Shown one piece after another: positions 8,201 through 16,588 of a DNA stretch of 41,234 nucleotides. This DNA comes from a virus. Where the stretch lies: IMG/VR virus record IMGVR_UViG_3300009127_000013, positions 1 through 41,234 of that record. One strand, written 5' to 3'. The position numbers were made by a program, and so were the translations under genes. The notes beneath the pieces were generated by a model, which saw only the letters and a program-made list of their open reading frames with translations, did no database searches and was not told where the DNA came from. How positions within the stretch are numbered: position 1 is the stretch's first letter; each line of letters begins with the position of its first letter.

Positions 8201-8779
8201 CTATATGCCTGCGGCATTTAAGCCGGTAGTGATAAGTTTCTGGTGCCTGTTGATCTTAACACGCCACTTACAATAATCGCCGTAATCGTTGTCGCCATCG
8301 GCCGCATACATCGGGCCTAACAACAAAAACTGCCCTGACGAAGTTTGCACTCCGCTACGGTCTAATACTGCATTACTTAATCCGGTTGTCGTATTCCCTG
8401 TCGTAGCCAAATAGGTAAAATCTGCCAAATTGCCTACTTCACTGACAGTCAAAGCTGTTCCTCCCGTATCCTCCTCAATTATAAACTCTTGATTAGGATC
8501 GTCCGCGACACCTACAAAAACCGGTGGTATCGTAGAACCAATTCCTTTCAGATACGGTGCGTCCTCGTAAGGACAGCTCAAACCGTCTTTTAAAAAGAGT
8601 TCCGCAGAACCTAAAATAGCATTCGCAGAACCGCATGTAGCCGGTATGACTTTACCAGTATTGTCTAAGGCAACGGGTTGATGTAGATACATTGCTTTCG
8701 CTGTGTCCGCGCGATAGTAATTTATCTTCACAGCACCGGGGCCCGCAGGGAATAAGCCTTTTGTAAATTGAACGTTCAT
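8201..8779 (-). CDS. Head decoration-like / capsid-stabilising protein
   Basis: A 192-aa beta-rich protein just upstream (in transcription) of the major capsid gene. Features include an N-terminal strand (MNVQFTKGLFPAGPGAV), a motif with DNTGKVIPATCGSANAILG, a Gly-containing FVGVADDPNQEF loop and a C-terminal KWRVKINRHQ. Proteins of this size and layout beside the capsid gene usually trimerise on the capsid surface or occupy capsid pores. There is no enzymatic motif. Function is inferred mainly from position. Confidence 0.5.
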   Translation of the reverse strand: MNVQFTKGLFPAGPGAVKINYYRADTAKAMYLHQPVALDNTGKVIPATCGSANAILGSAELFLKDGLSCPYEDAPYLKGIGSTIPPVFVGVADDPNQEFIIEEDTGGTALTVSEVGNLADFTYLATTGNTTTGLSNAVLDRSGVQTSSGQFLLLGPMYAADGDNDYGDYCKWRVKINRHQKLITTGLNAAGI

Positions 8780-8781
8780 GC

Positions 8782-9495
8782 TTACTCCTCCTTTGTTTCG
8801 TCTTTACCGAAATCTCTCCCTTCCTGCAAGCCAGGGGTAGTTTCATCGTTCTCCTCGGCCTTGGAAAGTGTCGGCTTATAAAATTTCTTTGGATCTTCTT
8901 CGTGCTTACGAATCTGCACGTTTACCATATCGCTACTTTTCTGTTGAGCCTCTCTTGTTTTTGCTTCGGCTCTCCTTCTGCCCATACACGCCAATATCAA
9001 ATCGCCTTTCTCTATCGCACCCGCAACAGAAAATAGGTAATTCGGCAGTTTTGGAAAAAGTTGCCTATTTACAAAAACCCATCCTTTGTCAATTGCTTCA
9101 TCAATAGCCCTCTTACTGCGGAGGATCCAATGAAAAGCAAATTCTTGAGTATGACGCTCAAGTGGTTTTGGTAATGATAATCTGTGCCGGCCCGGCTCTT
9201 TTTCAGGCGCGGCAACCTTGGTAACTTCTTCCAAGGTTTGAGGTTGTGTTTTCATACGCTCCGTCAAATACGTATCAACCTCAGTTATCAAAACACTTTT
9301 CGTCACATCGGGAGGCGGAGTAACCCCCTTTGGTTCAACAGGTGGAACTTTTTTTTCTTCCTTTACGGCAGGAGTAGCCTCCGGCTTTTTCTTTTTCTCT
9401 GGAAAGCCGAAAACAGGTTTTTCTTCTTTTTTGTCTTTCTTTACGCCCACGACATCTTCCGGTGTTACTATGTCGGTTTTATTTTGATCGTCCAT
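8782..9495 (-). CDS. Head-module protein with long charged N-terminus
   Basis: This 237-aa protein has about 80 Lys/Glu/Pro-rich residues of low complexity (KKDKKEEKPVFGFPEKKKKP), then an ordered segment (about 105-190: RHRLSLPKPLERHTQEFAFH, ILRSKRAIDEAIDKGWVFVN, IEKGDLILACMGRRRAEAK) and a charged tail. The ordered part resembles a family found next to capsid genes in metagenomic phages. Its start overlaps the scaffold-like gene stop (TAATG). It may be a minor capsid or assembly protein; no catalytic residues are evident. Confidence 0.5.
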   Translation of the reverse strand: MDDQNKTDIVTPEDVVGVKKDKKEEKPVFGFPEKKKKPEATPAVKEEKKVPPVEPKGVTPPPDVTKSVLITEVDTYLTERMKTQPQTLEEVTKVAAPEKEPGRHRLSLPKPLERHTQEFAFHWILRSKRAIDEAIDKGWVFVNRQLFPKLPNYLFSVAGAIEKGDLILACMGRRRAEAKTREAQQKSSDMVNVQIRKHEEDPKKFYKPTLSKAEENDETTPGLQEGRDFGKDETKEE

Positions 9496-10322
9496 TATTG
9501 AACCTCTACTTTCTTTTCACCTGAATTTAATCTTTTCAGGGTAGCCGCGTAATTCTTGAGCGGTATATTATTGTGCTTACAGAAAATTATTTGCTCTTGC
9601 GTGAGAACTACTTCCCCTCCACCCGGCTTAGTCTTCGCTCCGGGCTTTAAACTTGTTTGCCTGACGTTCGTGCGCCTACTGACTTCCTTTTCAATTACCT
9701 TTTCTGCGTTAACGCCTTCCTCTTTCACTTTCAACCCTTGTTTGCGGCACTCGTCTTCCATATCCCTCATTAACATCAAAGGCCCCAAATAATTTGTTTT
9801 ATAATGAGGTTTTTTATCTAAAAGCTCGAACCAGATCTTTGCGTAATCAGAAGTTGGGTCATTTAACTCCGGATATTTCTCCAAAACCCCCTGTTTGTTT
9901 GTTTCCATCAAGCTAATCTGCCTCGTTTGTTCCTTCTCAATTTTCTCTAATTCGGATTTCTTGCTTTCCTGCTCTTTCTCTGCCTTTCTTTGACGCTTAT
10001 AAATCTCTGATACGCCAGCGACCAAATCCTCGTTGATCAGCTTTACAAGTTCCTCATCACTTTTTACAGGCTCGCCGGTTTCTGTTTTAGTCGTAACTGA
10101 TTTAGACTTAATCAAATCAGCCACTTGTTTCTGGAGATTTTCGATAATCCTATACGAACCCGCCGTATGGTTCACGGATCTCTCGAGCTTGCCAACCGTT
10201 TCCTTGAGGGCTTTTATCTCCTCGTCTTTAGGATCCGGCTTCTCGACAACTTCTTCTTTTACGGTTCCGGAGGTTTCTTCCACCACTACGACAATATCAT
10301 CTTTTTCTTCCGGTTCAGGCAT
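9495..10322 (-). CDS. Capsid scaffold-like protein
   Basis: A protein of about 275 aa. The N-terminus is acidic and disordered-looking, followed by long coiled-coil segments (about 35-75 and 95-160, rich in E, K, L and Q) and a basic C-terminal helix (LTQEQIIFCKHNNIPLKNYA) that recurs in phage scaffolding proteins, where it binds the capsid. I chose the ATG at 10322 because AGAGAGG lies five bases upstream. A GTG at 10340 in the same frame gives six more residues but has a poor site. Position just before capsid and decoration genes supports a scaffold role. No protease motif is visible. Confidence 0.6.
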   Translation of the reverse strand: MPEPEEKDDIVVVVEETSGTVKEEVVEKPDPKDEEIKALKETVGKLERSVNHTAGSYRIIENLQKQVADLIKSKSVTTKTETGEPVKSDEELVKLINEDLVAGVSEIYKRQRKAEKEQESKKSELEKIEKEQTRQISLMETNKQGVLEKYPELNDPTSDYAKIWFELLDKKPHYKTNYLGPLMLMRDMEDECRKQGLKVKEEGVNAEKVIEKEVSRRTNVRQTSLKPGAKTKPGGGEVVLTQEQIIFCKHNNIPLKNYAATLKRLNSGEKKVEVQ

Positions 10323-10359
10323 AACTCCCTCTCTTTCCACCGCTCTCGCGGGTATGAAA

Positions 10360-10614
10360 CTATTCGTCTTCTGGTTGATCCAATTCGCGCATATAGTTCT
10401 CTATATGCACCGGCACTTTTTCTATGCCATCTATTTCACCTTGCATAAGAACTGCGTCGTGCAAGGAACCTTTACGGAGTCGGTTTGACCTCTCCACTTT
10501 TTTTCTCTGACATACTCTCTCCAAGAGCCGGAGACATACCGCCCAACCTGGACTCTTGCGTAGATCCTGCAGATCCTTCAACTCCCGCCGTTTCTCCTCC
10601 TGACTTATTTCCAC
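10360..10614 (-). CDS. Small phage protein overlapping the portal 3' end
   Basis: An 84-aa protein in a different frame from the portal C-terminus, overlapping it by 143 bp. It starts with GTG at 10614 after a strong AAAGGAGGAGAAG. The pattern ELKDLQDLRKSPGWAVCLRL, a Leu-rich amphipathic helix, MQGEIDGIEKVP and a Pro-Glu near the end recur in short genes placed directly after portal genes in many phages. It is predicted to be all helical, with no membrane segment. Function unknown. The recognisable family pattern and ribosome site support it as a real overlapping gene. Confidence 0.6.
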   Translation of the reverse strand: MEISQEEKRRELKDLQDLRKSPGWAVCLRLLERVCQRKKVERSNRLRKGSLHDAVLMQGEIDGIEKVPVHIENYMRELDQPEDE

Positions 10615-12700
10615 CTTCTCCTCCTTTTATCATTAACATCCTTTGTATCATTGCTTGCATCATCATCTGGTGCTCGCCCATATGATTTTGGTTATACAGT
10701 AACACCTGTTCCCTTACTCCATCCGGGAGAAATGCTATTGTAGGCGACGACATCAACTCATTGTGAACCTGTAAATGCCAAATATGGTTCTCTGTAATGA
10801 GTGCCCTTACTTTATTAAACTCCCCTTGGATCATTAACGTATTCTCGTCCTCGGGCGCATCAGTATCCTTTTCCTCCGGAGCCGGCCCTAAAAATCTTTC
10901 AGCTTCATCTCTTGAACTATGAGAAGCAACGAGTTTAAATGTCGCCTTGTAAATCTTAACAGGATCCGTTCCTACAATCGGGTTCGCTAAGAGTTGTCCA
11001 TACAAAAATCCGGCTATCTGCCGTTCCATATCTTTTGATCCACCCGAGGAGTCTTCTAATAAAAAAGCGTCAAATTCTCCGGAAATACCTTCGTCAGTAA
11101 GTTCGCCGGCTTGGAATATCGGATCACCTTTCTCTCCAAGTATTCTTGTCTCAAACCCCGGCGGGATATTAAGTTGTATCTTATCCAATATCTGCGTTAA
11201 TATCCTTGAAGCACCCGCTCGTAATCTTTCTCCGGGTCTCTGAAAACGTTCCTGCGCGTTCGAGAGAATAGCGTTGGTTCTGGTGGCAGTTCCAGAACCA
11301 CCCACTATTTCTGACTCCTTGCCCATGACATAACTCGAGGCAGCGGTTAATCTCTCTACAAACTCCAATACAAGCTTAATAGCATTTATAAGGCGTTCTA
11401 CAGGAATATCAAAGTCGGGGAAATACACGTTCTTTTGAGGATCTGAAACCGGTATAAGCTTTCGAGGGGATAGGTATATAGTTGAGGGATTTAAGTCGCC
11501 GGAAGGATCGTAAAAGCCCGGCCTCATCATTGAATAAGTATTACCGTCAGTCATTTGGTTAAAGCACGCGTCAATTTCTCTCGCCAACTCCTCAACCATT
11601 TCCAAAGTGCCTAATCCGTCTAAGCCGTCAACCTCATTTAATCTCGGCAGGAATTTTGTCCACTCTATCGGCCTCATTGCTCTCTTAGAAAGGTTTTTTA
11701 CCTCCACTCCTCCAAGATAAATTTTATTATCCATATCGATTATGACGCGGATATCTTCTGCAAATCCGTCGCCGTCAAAATCGTATTTCATATATTCAAC
11801 AAGGCAATTGATAGGATAAACCCTCACCTTCACCTCTTTAAGCATTTTGACTTCTTCTTCGGTAGCCGACGCGTCAGCCGAGATCACGACCTTTTCTTCC
11901 ACTTTCGGACGTAGCAAGGTTTGGACATTTACCAACTGCTCCTCGATTTCCATTTGCTCAAGGTCGCCGAATTTATAATCGTCCTTTACGACAACAGGAT
12001 CATTGTAGATATTCTTCTGCCCTTTTTGGAGAAAGACATTTTCTTTAGGTATGATATTGCACTTTGTTTTTTCGATAAGTTTTAACACCTTGTCTTGAAA
12101 AGAGTCTAATTCTTCGCCATTAGGGCCTCTGATAACAGTGGTTTCTGATTCGCCTATATCCTTATACTCGACATCCCAAATTACCTCAACAAGAGAGTCG
12201 CCGTAACCGGCCGTTACCATTACCCAATTATCAAAAAACTCCCTCATTTTTGTCCATACCCTGATCCACCAATCCATAAACTTCGTTATGCGCTCGACTT
12301 TCTCAAAGTCATTTTTCTCGCCCGGACGCCATCGGCATAGGTCTTCATTGTAAACCGCCGGAAAAAGTTTTGAGCATAGCATTTCGAGGATTGCCATAGC
12401 AATGCGCATACTTCTATTGGAACAGTTTTTCCACGGCTTATCCTTCGGCTTTCTTTTCCCAAAATAAAGATTGTTAAGCGATTCCATATGTTGCTCAAAA
12501 TGCAGCACGTCGCCCTTAGAATTAGTCCGGTATTCTTTTGTATCGCGATTTTCCTTGCCGGATCGGTAATCCTGCAAAACCATTTCAACGAGAGTTTTTT
12601 CCTGCGCCTCGGATATCTGAATCTGCATGCCGGGCTTTGCTACTTGGGGCGTAGGCTCCATCTCCTCGTTTTGAATTCCTTCCTTGACCTCTCGTGCCAT
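10472..12700 (-). CDS. Portal protein (podovirus-type)
   Basis: A 742-aa protein typical of podovirus portals. The N-terminal region has PWKNCSNRSMRIAMAILEML (about 85-105), a segment widely conserved in these proteins. A wing/stem region follows (IRVIIDMDNKIYLGGVEVKN), then the motif with REIDACFNQMTDGNTYSMMR and PGFYDPS, and a Met/Gln-rich C-terminus (HQMMMQAMIQRMLM). It would form the dodecameric DNA channel and bind terminase. Its start follows a GAGGTAACTA site. The last 143 bp also encode an 84-aa protein in another frame, and a 14-aa basic peptide precedes the gene. Confidence 0.85.
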   Translation of the reverse strand: MAREVKEGIQNEEMEPTPQVAKPGMQIQISEAQEKTLVEMVLQDYRSGKENRDTKEYRTNSKGDVLHFEQHMESLNNLYFGKRKPKDKPWKNCSNRSMRIAMAILEMLCSKLFPAVYNEDLCRWRPGEKNDFEKVERITKFMDWWIRVWTKMREFFDNWVMVTAGYGDSLVEVIWDVEYKDIGESETTVIRGPNGEELDSFQDKVLKLIEKTKCNIIPKENVFLQKGQKNIYNDPVVVKDDYKFGDLEQMEIEEQLVNVQTLLRPKVEEKVVISADASATEEEVKMLKEVKVRVYPINCLVEYMKYDFDGDGFAEDIRVIIDMDNKIYLGGVEVKNLSKRAMRPIEWTKFLPRLNEVDGLDGLGTLEMVEELAREIDACFNQMTDGNTYSMMRPGFYDPSGDLNPSTIYLSPRKLIPVSDPQKNVYFPDFDIPVERLINAIKLVLEFVERLTAASSYVMGKESEIVGGSGTATRTNAILSNAQERFQRPGERLRAGASRILTQILDKIQLNIPPGFETRILGEKGDPIFQAGELTDEGISGEFDAFLLEDSSGGSKDMERQIAGFLYGQLLANPIVGTDPVKIYKATFKLVASHSSRDEAERFLGPAPEEKDTDAPEDENTLMIQGEFNKVRALITENHIWHLQVHNELMSSPTIAFLPDGVREQVLLYNQNHMGEHQMMMQAMIQRMLMIKGGEGGNKSGGETAGVEGSAGSTQESRLGGMSPALGESMSEKKSGEVKPTP

Positions 12701-12703
12701 TAG

Positions 12704-12748
12704 TTACCTCGCTCGTCTTCGCTTTTTTTTAGGTTTGCATTTCCACAT
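12704..12748 (-). CDS. 14-aa highly basic peptide between small terminase and portal
   Basis: ATG 12748 lies behind GGAGAATAGT and encodes MWKCKPKKKRRRAR before TAA. The peptide is 9/14 Lys or Arg. The gap holds nothing else. It could be a translated leader that couples small-terminase and portal translation, or chance. No homologue can be judged at this length. Confidence 0.35.
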   Translation of the reverse strand: MWKCKPKKKRRRAR

Positions 12749-12749
12749 A

Positions 12750-13247
12750 CTATTCTCCTGTCGTGTCAATTACTTCCGCCCTTGGTTTCACTCCCAGTTT
12801 ATCAAGTTTATTAAGAAGGTTTTGTTTTTCTTGTTCAAGCTGATCATCCGACATGTTGTTGATTTGAGCAAAGACCACATTGCCGATAGCGGTTGATTTT
12901 CCGCCCTCAACTTCTTCCCTGACAGAATCGAGGCAAGCTTTAGCTGCGCTAATTTTGTTCTGTGCAATTGCTTTCTGATAGAGTTCGTCATATCTCCTTA
13001 GCCTCACTCTTTTTTGCGCGATTGCTTCTTCCATAGTAGTAGCCAAATATTGTGCGCGCATATCCGTTACAATCACATTCCATCGCGTTCCCTTTTTCAA
13101 AAAAATTTCATTTATGTATTGAGGCGTGGTATCAATGTTATATGTTTCCTTCACATACCTCACGGCTTCGGCAGGGCTCATATATTGAGCAACTTCCCTT
13201 GCTATGTCTAGCTTCTTCTTGCGGGAAAGATTTCTCTTGTTAGACAA
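12750..13247 (-). CDS. Terminase small subunit (DUF2280-like)
   Basis: A 165-aa protein that starts with TTG 13247 inside the end of the large-subunit gene, behind GGAGGGCGCAG. The N-terminal half is a helix-turn-helix with SPAEAVRYVKETYNIDTTPQ (about 24-43), then KGTRWNVIVTDMRAQYLATT, EEAIAQKRVRLRRYDEL and a coiled C-terminal helix. This layout matches DUF2280-type proteins found next to large terminase genes. It would bind packaging sites and regulate the large subunit. The neighbour on the upstream side is the large subunit, overlapping by eight bases. Confidence 0.75.
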   Translation of the reverse strand: MSNKRNLSRKKKLDIAREVAQYMSPAEAVRYVKETYNIDTTPQYINEIFLKKGTRWNVIVTDMRAQYLATTMEEAIAQKRVRLRRYDELYQKAIAQNKISAAKACLDSVREEVEGGKSTAIGNVVFAQINNMSDDQLEQEKQNLLNKLDKLGVKPRAEVIDTTGE

Positions 13248-14700
13248 CTGCGCCCTCCAAATCTGGCTCCAACACTTTTCGGGCCTTGTAATAAGGCTTA
13301 TCTATGACTAAATACCTCACGGTATCTGCACCGTGGGCGTCTTTTTCTTTCGCCTGTTCGTTGGGGTTTTTATCTTGGCTTGAAGATCCCCTGTCTTCTT
13401 TATACTGGTAATTCCGCATACTCCGGATAGTTTCCGGGCAACGCCTCTTGTGGAAGTATATCTTTGGTTTATTGGTAATGTCTATTGTTCGGGAAGGATC
13501 AAACCGGAGGCGTTCTTTTACGAGCAAGTGCCCTGTTTCTCTATCATCGTTTCCGAGGAACGTGGAACAGCCATAAAGCGACAACTGTTTCTGAACGGTT
13601 ATATTTACGCCGACCTTGTGAGGTTTTGCGCCAAAATTAGGATCAAGGAGCCGTTTCCGCATATTGTATCCCCGGAAATGTTCCCTCGCCTTGATTGCGG
13701 CCGCGAGTTCCATAAGATCCCCGTGTATCAGGAGTTCATCATCTACAAACAAATCCCCTATCTTATCCACGAATGCCCAAATAACATGGTGCTTGAGCCG
13801 GTCGTGCGGATCTGCCACGCACCATACCGGCGCGTCCTCAAAGCCCTTATCGGTATATTCCCACTCCTGACAATGCACGCTTGAGAAATTCTTATAAATC
13901 ATGCCCCTCAAGTGGAAGAACTTGCCGTGAATGCGGCTTTCTATGTCGTCTGGATCCAACGAGAGCAGGAACTCCTCAATGGCTTCATCTGTAAGGATCT
14001 GATTGCCCTTGATATCACGCTTATTGTCATAAATCGACGCTGTAACCATATCAATACGCTTGCCGTCCGCCTTATCGCACAACTTTTCCTTCATCCACGG
14101 CTCGATCAATGGCGTAAAAGTCAGCACTACCCGGCCCATGCGGTCGACAAGACCTCTCTGGATTGCCTTGTATTTCGCCTGATCCTGCGGTTCGTCCCCC
14201 CAGTAAAAATCCCAATCTGCTGACTCAAAGGCCATGGTATCCATTTCATTGGTCAGGATATCAACCGTGCCCCCGTCCTTCATAATGATTTTCTGTAAGT
14301 AACCTTGAGGGGTTCGTTTCCACTTCAAAACCTTATCTTTGGGTAGATAAGTCATTATCTTTTTCTCTATTACTCTTTCAATCACCGGGAAATTCGTAGC
14401 GACAACTACTGCCTTGATCGGGCCGTAGAACCTGCGATCCCGCGGATACCACTCCGGATATTCCCTTGTCATATGCCAAGCAAGCTCAACTGCCCCGAAC
14501 ACGGTCTTGCCGGAACGATTGCCCGCGCAGAATATCTTAATCCGGGCCCTTGACCGGAACAGGCAGAACTGCTTCTCGTTCGGCATGTAATACTTAATAC
14601 CGTTCTCTTTCTGCCGGCGGTCAAGCTCGCGCGTAATGGCGTCAAGCTTCACAAGTGCTTGCCGTAACTCAACTTGTGGCATTTCCAGAGTATTTTCCAT
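13240..14700 (-). CDS. terL: Terminase large subunit
   Basis: A 486-aa two-domain packaging motor. The ATPase domain has Walker A GNRSGKT (residues 60-66), preceded by FCA, and a Walker B-like FYWGDEPQDQAKYKA segment (about 165-180). The nuclease half shows VWCVADPHDRL (an Asp expected to bind metal), LFVDDELLIHG and a C-terminal DAHGADTVRYLV, typical of the RNase H-like nuclease domain. Length is normal for the family. It is followed by small terminase and portal, the usual packaging order. The N-terminal 50 residues form a helical region seen in P22/Sf6-type enzymes, so headful packaging is possible but not proven. Confidence 0.95.
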   Translation of the reverse strand: MENTLEMPQVELRQALVKLDAITRELDRRQKENGIKYYMPNEKQFCLFRSRARIKIFCAGNRSGKTVFGAVELAWHMTREYPEWYPRDRRFYGPIKAVVVATNFPVIERVIEKKIMTYLPKDKVLKWKRTPQGYLQKIIMKDGGTVDILTNEMDTMAFESADWDFYWGDEPQDQAKYKAIQRGLVDRMGRVVLTFTPLIEPWMKEKLCDKADGKRIDMVTASIYDNKRDIKGNQILTDEAIEEFLLSLDPDDIESRIHGKFFHLRGMIYKNFSSVHCQEWEYTDKGFEDAPVWCVADPHDRLKHHVIWAFVDKIGDLFVDDELLIHGDLMELAAAIKAREHFRGYNMRKRLLDPNFGAKPHKVGVNITVQKQLSLYGCSTFLGNDDRETGHLLVKERLRFDPSRTIDITNKPKIYFHKRRCPETIRSMRNYQYKEDRGSSSQDKNPNEQAKEKDAHGADTVRYLVIDKPYYKARKVLEPDLEGAVV

Positions 14701-14702
14701 AC

Positions 14703-15131
14703 CTATCCTACGTATGACGGTGGTATAATCTTAAAGCACCTTGCGCAATCTCCGCAATAGCCCTTGTATTCAGGGGGGCCCGGCAACTGCAGGCAATTCT
14801 TTGTGAGACATTTAGGGGGAGCGGCCTTCTTCTTCTTTGGTTCGGCGGCAACAGTTACCGTGGTGGTAGTGGCCGCAGTGGTTGTTTCGGGCTCGGTAAT
14901 TATTTTAACATCCATTTCCGGCTCTTTTCCCTTCTTCTCCTTCTTGGCTCCTCGCCTCAGTATAGACATCTTGGCCTCCTTTTTCTTCTTCTCCTTTTTG
15001 GTGTAAGTCGTTACGATTATATCACTTCTGCCATCGCCATCTAAATCTACCCTATGGCGTTTCCGGTTGCGTGGGGGGAGTTTCTTCTTGGGGGGTTTCT
15101 TCGCTACCTTCTTTTTCGGTTTCTTCTTCAT
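14703..15131 (-). CDS. Lys-rich protein with calcium-loop-like and Cys motifs
   Basis: This 142-aa protein starts after a strong AAAGGAGG. It has a very basic N-terminus (runs of KKK/PPKKK), then DLDGDGRSD (about residues 29-37), a loop matching the calcium-binding pattern DxDxDG seen in EF-hand and dockerin proteins. More Lys-rich and Thr-rich segments follow, and a C-terminal Cys cluster (CLTKNC, CGDCARC). Internal in-frame ATG 14969 follows AAGGAGGCCAAG and would give an 88-aa shorter form. The gene lies immediately upstream of the large terminase. No known family is recognised; a nucleic-acid-binding or virion role is possible. Confidence 0.5.
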   Translation of the reverse strand: MKKKPKKKVAKKPPKKKLPPRNRKRHRVDLDGDGRSDIIVTTYTKKEKKKKEAKMSILRRGAKKEKKGKEPEMDVKIITEPETTTAATTTTVTVAAEPKKKKAAPPKCLTKNCLQLPGPPEYKGYCGDCARCFKIIPPSYVG

Positions 15132-15143
15132 TCGGGCCTCCTT

Positions 15144-15461
15144 TTAGGTTTTTAAGTAAACCCAACCAGTGCAAGACGTTACGACATTTGCTGATACACC
15201 GCTTAAAATACTCTTTATCGGCCAGTAGTTATACGCATCTTTACCAAGATCAAGAGTGGATGAAGCGGGTTGGACATTGTGGAATATCGACCTCGCGGAT
15301 CCGGACGAAGCGTTCGCGGTAAGCTGCAGCTCTGCCAACACCGCGGTAGAAATACTATACATCCCAATGCCTTCGATATTTATTGCCTTCCCGGCGTTCA
15401 ACACAAACGGCCCGGAAGTCAACATATACATACCACCTACTTTAATCGGTTCCTCAGCCAT
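15144..15461 (-). CDS. Small phage protein, beta-rich
   Basis: A 105-aa protein with no membrane segment or Cys motif. It begins MAEEPIKVGGMYMLTSGPF, and the middle is Ala/Ser/Thr-rich. The start overlaps the TAA of the preceding 56-aa gene (TAATG) behind AGGAGG, so the two are coupled. Proteins of this kind near packaging genes are often minor structural proteins. Function unknown. Confidence 0.5.
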   Translation of the reverse strand: MAEEPIKVGGMYMLTSGPFVLNAGKAINIEGIGMYSISTAVLAELQLTANASSGSARSIFHNVQPASSTLDLGKDAYNYWPIKSILSGVSANVVTSCTGWVYLKT

Positions 15462-15631
15462 TATTTCCTCCTCTTTCTGGTTTCACAATTCCGTTTAGTT
15501 TTCGTCTCCCGCACAAACGCGCGGTCTATAACCGCTATGGCGGCCTGCATCTCACTCCGCGCCGCTTTCAAATGCGCACCCGCCAATTCCAAGTCCTCCA
15601 ATATCCTGCGGGTAAACTTTATCTTCTTCAT
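15461..15631 (-). CDS. Small basic helical protein (56 aa)
   Basis: ATG 15631 with AAAGGA upstream encodes MKKIKFTRRILEDLELAGAH, then a helical segment with RSEMQAAIAVIDRAF, ending in a very basic tail (KTKRNCETRKRRK). Stop TAA overlaps the next ATG. The amphipathic helix and basic tail suggest nucleic-acid contact. No family recognised. Confidence 0.5.
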   Translation of the reverse strand: MKKIKFTRRILEDLELAGAHLKAARSEMQAAIAVIDRAFVRETKTKRNCETRKRRK

Positions 15632-15633
15632 TT

Positions 15634-15852
15634 TTATCCTTTACGCAATCTCCACTGATGTTTTGGATCTGGAACATAAACCAAACTCTCAGGGATATCT
15701 CTGCCTATCTTTGTTTGGGGATTCACCCATGCAACCACGAGCCAACCGCCAAAAATCTTAAGTCTCGCGCAACCGGCGAATCGATCATCACATATTTCTT
15801 CCCACTTCCTTGGATATTTCTTCATCTTCTTCATAACCCAACCATACCACAT
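15634..15852 (-). CDS. Small hypothetical protein, first gene of the left block
   Basis: A 72-aa frame ending two bases before the next ATG, with WYGWVMKKMKKYPRKWEEIC at the start, then FAGCARLKIFGGWLVVAWVN and VYVPDPKHQWRL. The Trp-rich beta pattern looks like a folded small domain. No clear ribosome site precedes ATG 15852; in-frame ATGs at codons 7 and 10 are possible starts. A G/C homopolymer lies about 25-45 bases upstream. Function unknown. Confidence 0.45.
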   Translation of the reverse strand: MWYGWVMKKMKKYPRKWEEICDDRFAGCARLKIFGGWLVVAWVNPQTKIGRDIPESLVYVPDPKHQWRLRKG

Positions 15853-16251
15853 CTTTTTTTAACAGCGTCGATACACAGGGGGGGGGAGGGGGGCCCCACA
15901 CAAGCAGAACTTATTAAAGAAGTAAAAAGAACTTTATATACACATATACGTTAAGGCTGACCCATTTATTCACGAAGTGCTTCGGTATTAAATCCAACAG
16001 GGTGTATGCCCTCCGGCGTTCTCTCTTGGGATATATAATATTTGTTATGTTAACTACGATCACCGCATATGGTAGTTGATAACCCTCCTCTCCACAACGC
16101 AAAACATACCACAATATCTTGTATGTTTTTTCACTAAAAACAGCGATCCTTTGGCTTTTATAATTTCTCATCATACAATTTCGCAAACCCCTCCCCCCTC
16201 CCTTTTTCCACAAATCCACAACTCAAAAACCCCTGTAAGTATTTACACCAC

Positions 16252-16279
16252 AAAACAAAAATGGCGACAACTGTCGCCA
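16252..16279 (-). terminator. Rho-independent terminator (also a perfect palindrome)
   Basis: TGGCGACA (16262-16269) and TGTCGCCA (16272-16279) pair perfectly. On the minus strand the hairpin is followed by TTTTTGTTTTG. This would stop minus-strand transcripts entering from the right. The 18-bp palindrome could alternatively be a protein-binding site. Confidence 0.7.
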
Positions 16280-16314
16280 AACAATATCTTTTTAAAGAAA
16301 GATATATAAAAGGT

Positions 16315-16342
16315 TTTTTTTAAAAAAAACGACAGCTATATA
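16315..16342 (+). repeat. Copy A of the shared 28-bp control element
   Basis: On the plus strand it reads T7, A8, then CGACAGCTATATA. The same 28 bases occur on the minus strand at 37282-37255. Both copies point toward rightward (here) or leftward (there) transcription of the segment between them. T/A tracts followed by TATATA resemble an upstream element plus -10 region. Confidence 0.75.
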
Positions 16343-16588
16343 AGATATAGACTGGCTTATATACTTGTGTTGTATTTGATGTTGAGTTGTCCGGCTTGTG
16401 TTTGAAGATTTTTTGTGCTTTTGGATATGTCTGGTGTTTTTGGTGCTTTTTGAGTTGCTTCTGGATTGTGCTTTGATTAATATGGCTTGATTATGGGTGT
16501 TTTGGTGCTTTTCCTGCACTTGCTTGGATTTGGCTCGTTTTTTTGCGTCAGGATCAATTCTCCTGCACTTTTTTGGCTCAAGACATAG

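Noticed and set aside
12286-12588. Minus-strand open frame inside the portal gene
   Set aside because: It overlaps fully in another frame, has no site and no conserved pattern, unlike the supported 84-aa overlap at the portal end.
15914-16219. 101-codon minus-strand open frame in the divergent region
   Set aside because: No ribosome site, low-complexity and runs into a non-coding, composition-skewed region; no domain pattern.
16262-16279. Palindrome as an attachment site core
   Set aside because: No integrase gene is visible and the T-rich tail on the minus strand fits a terminator better.
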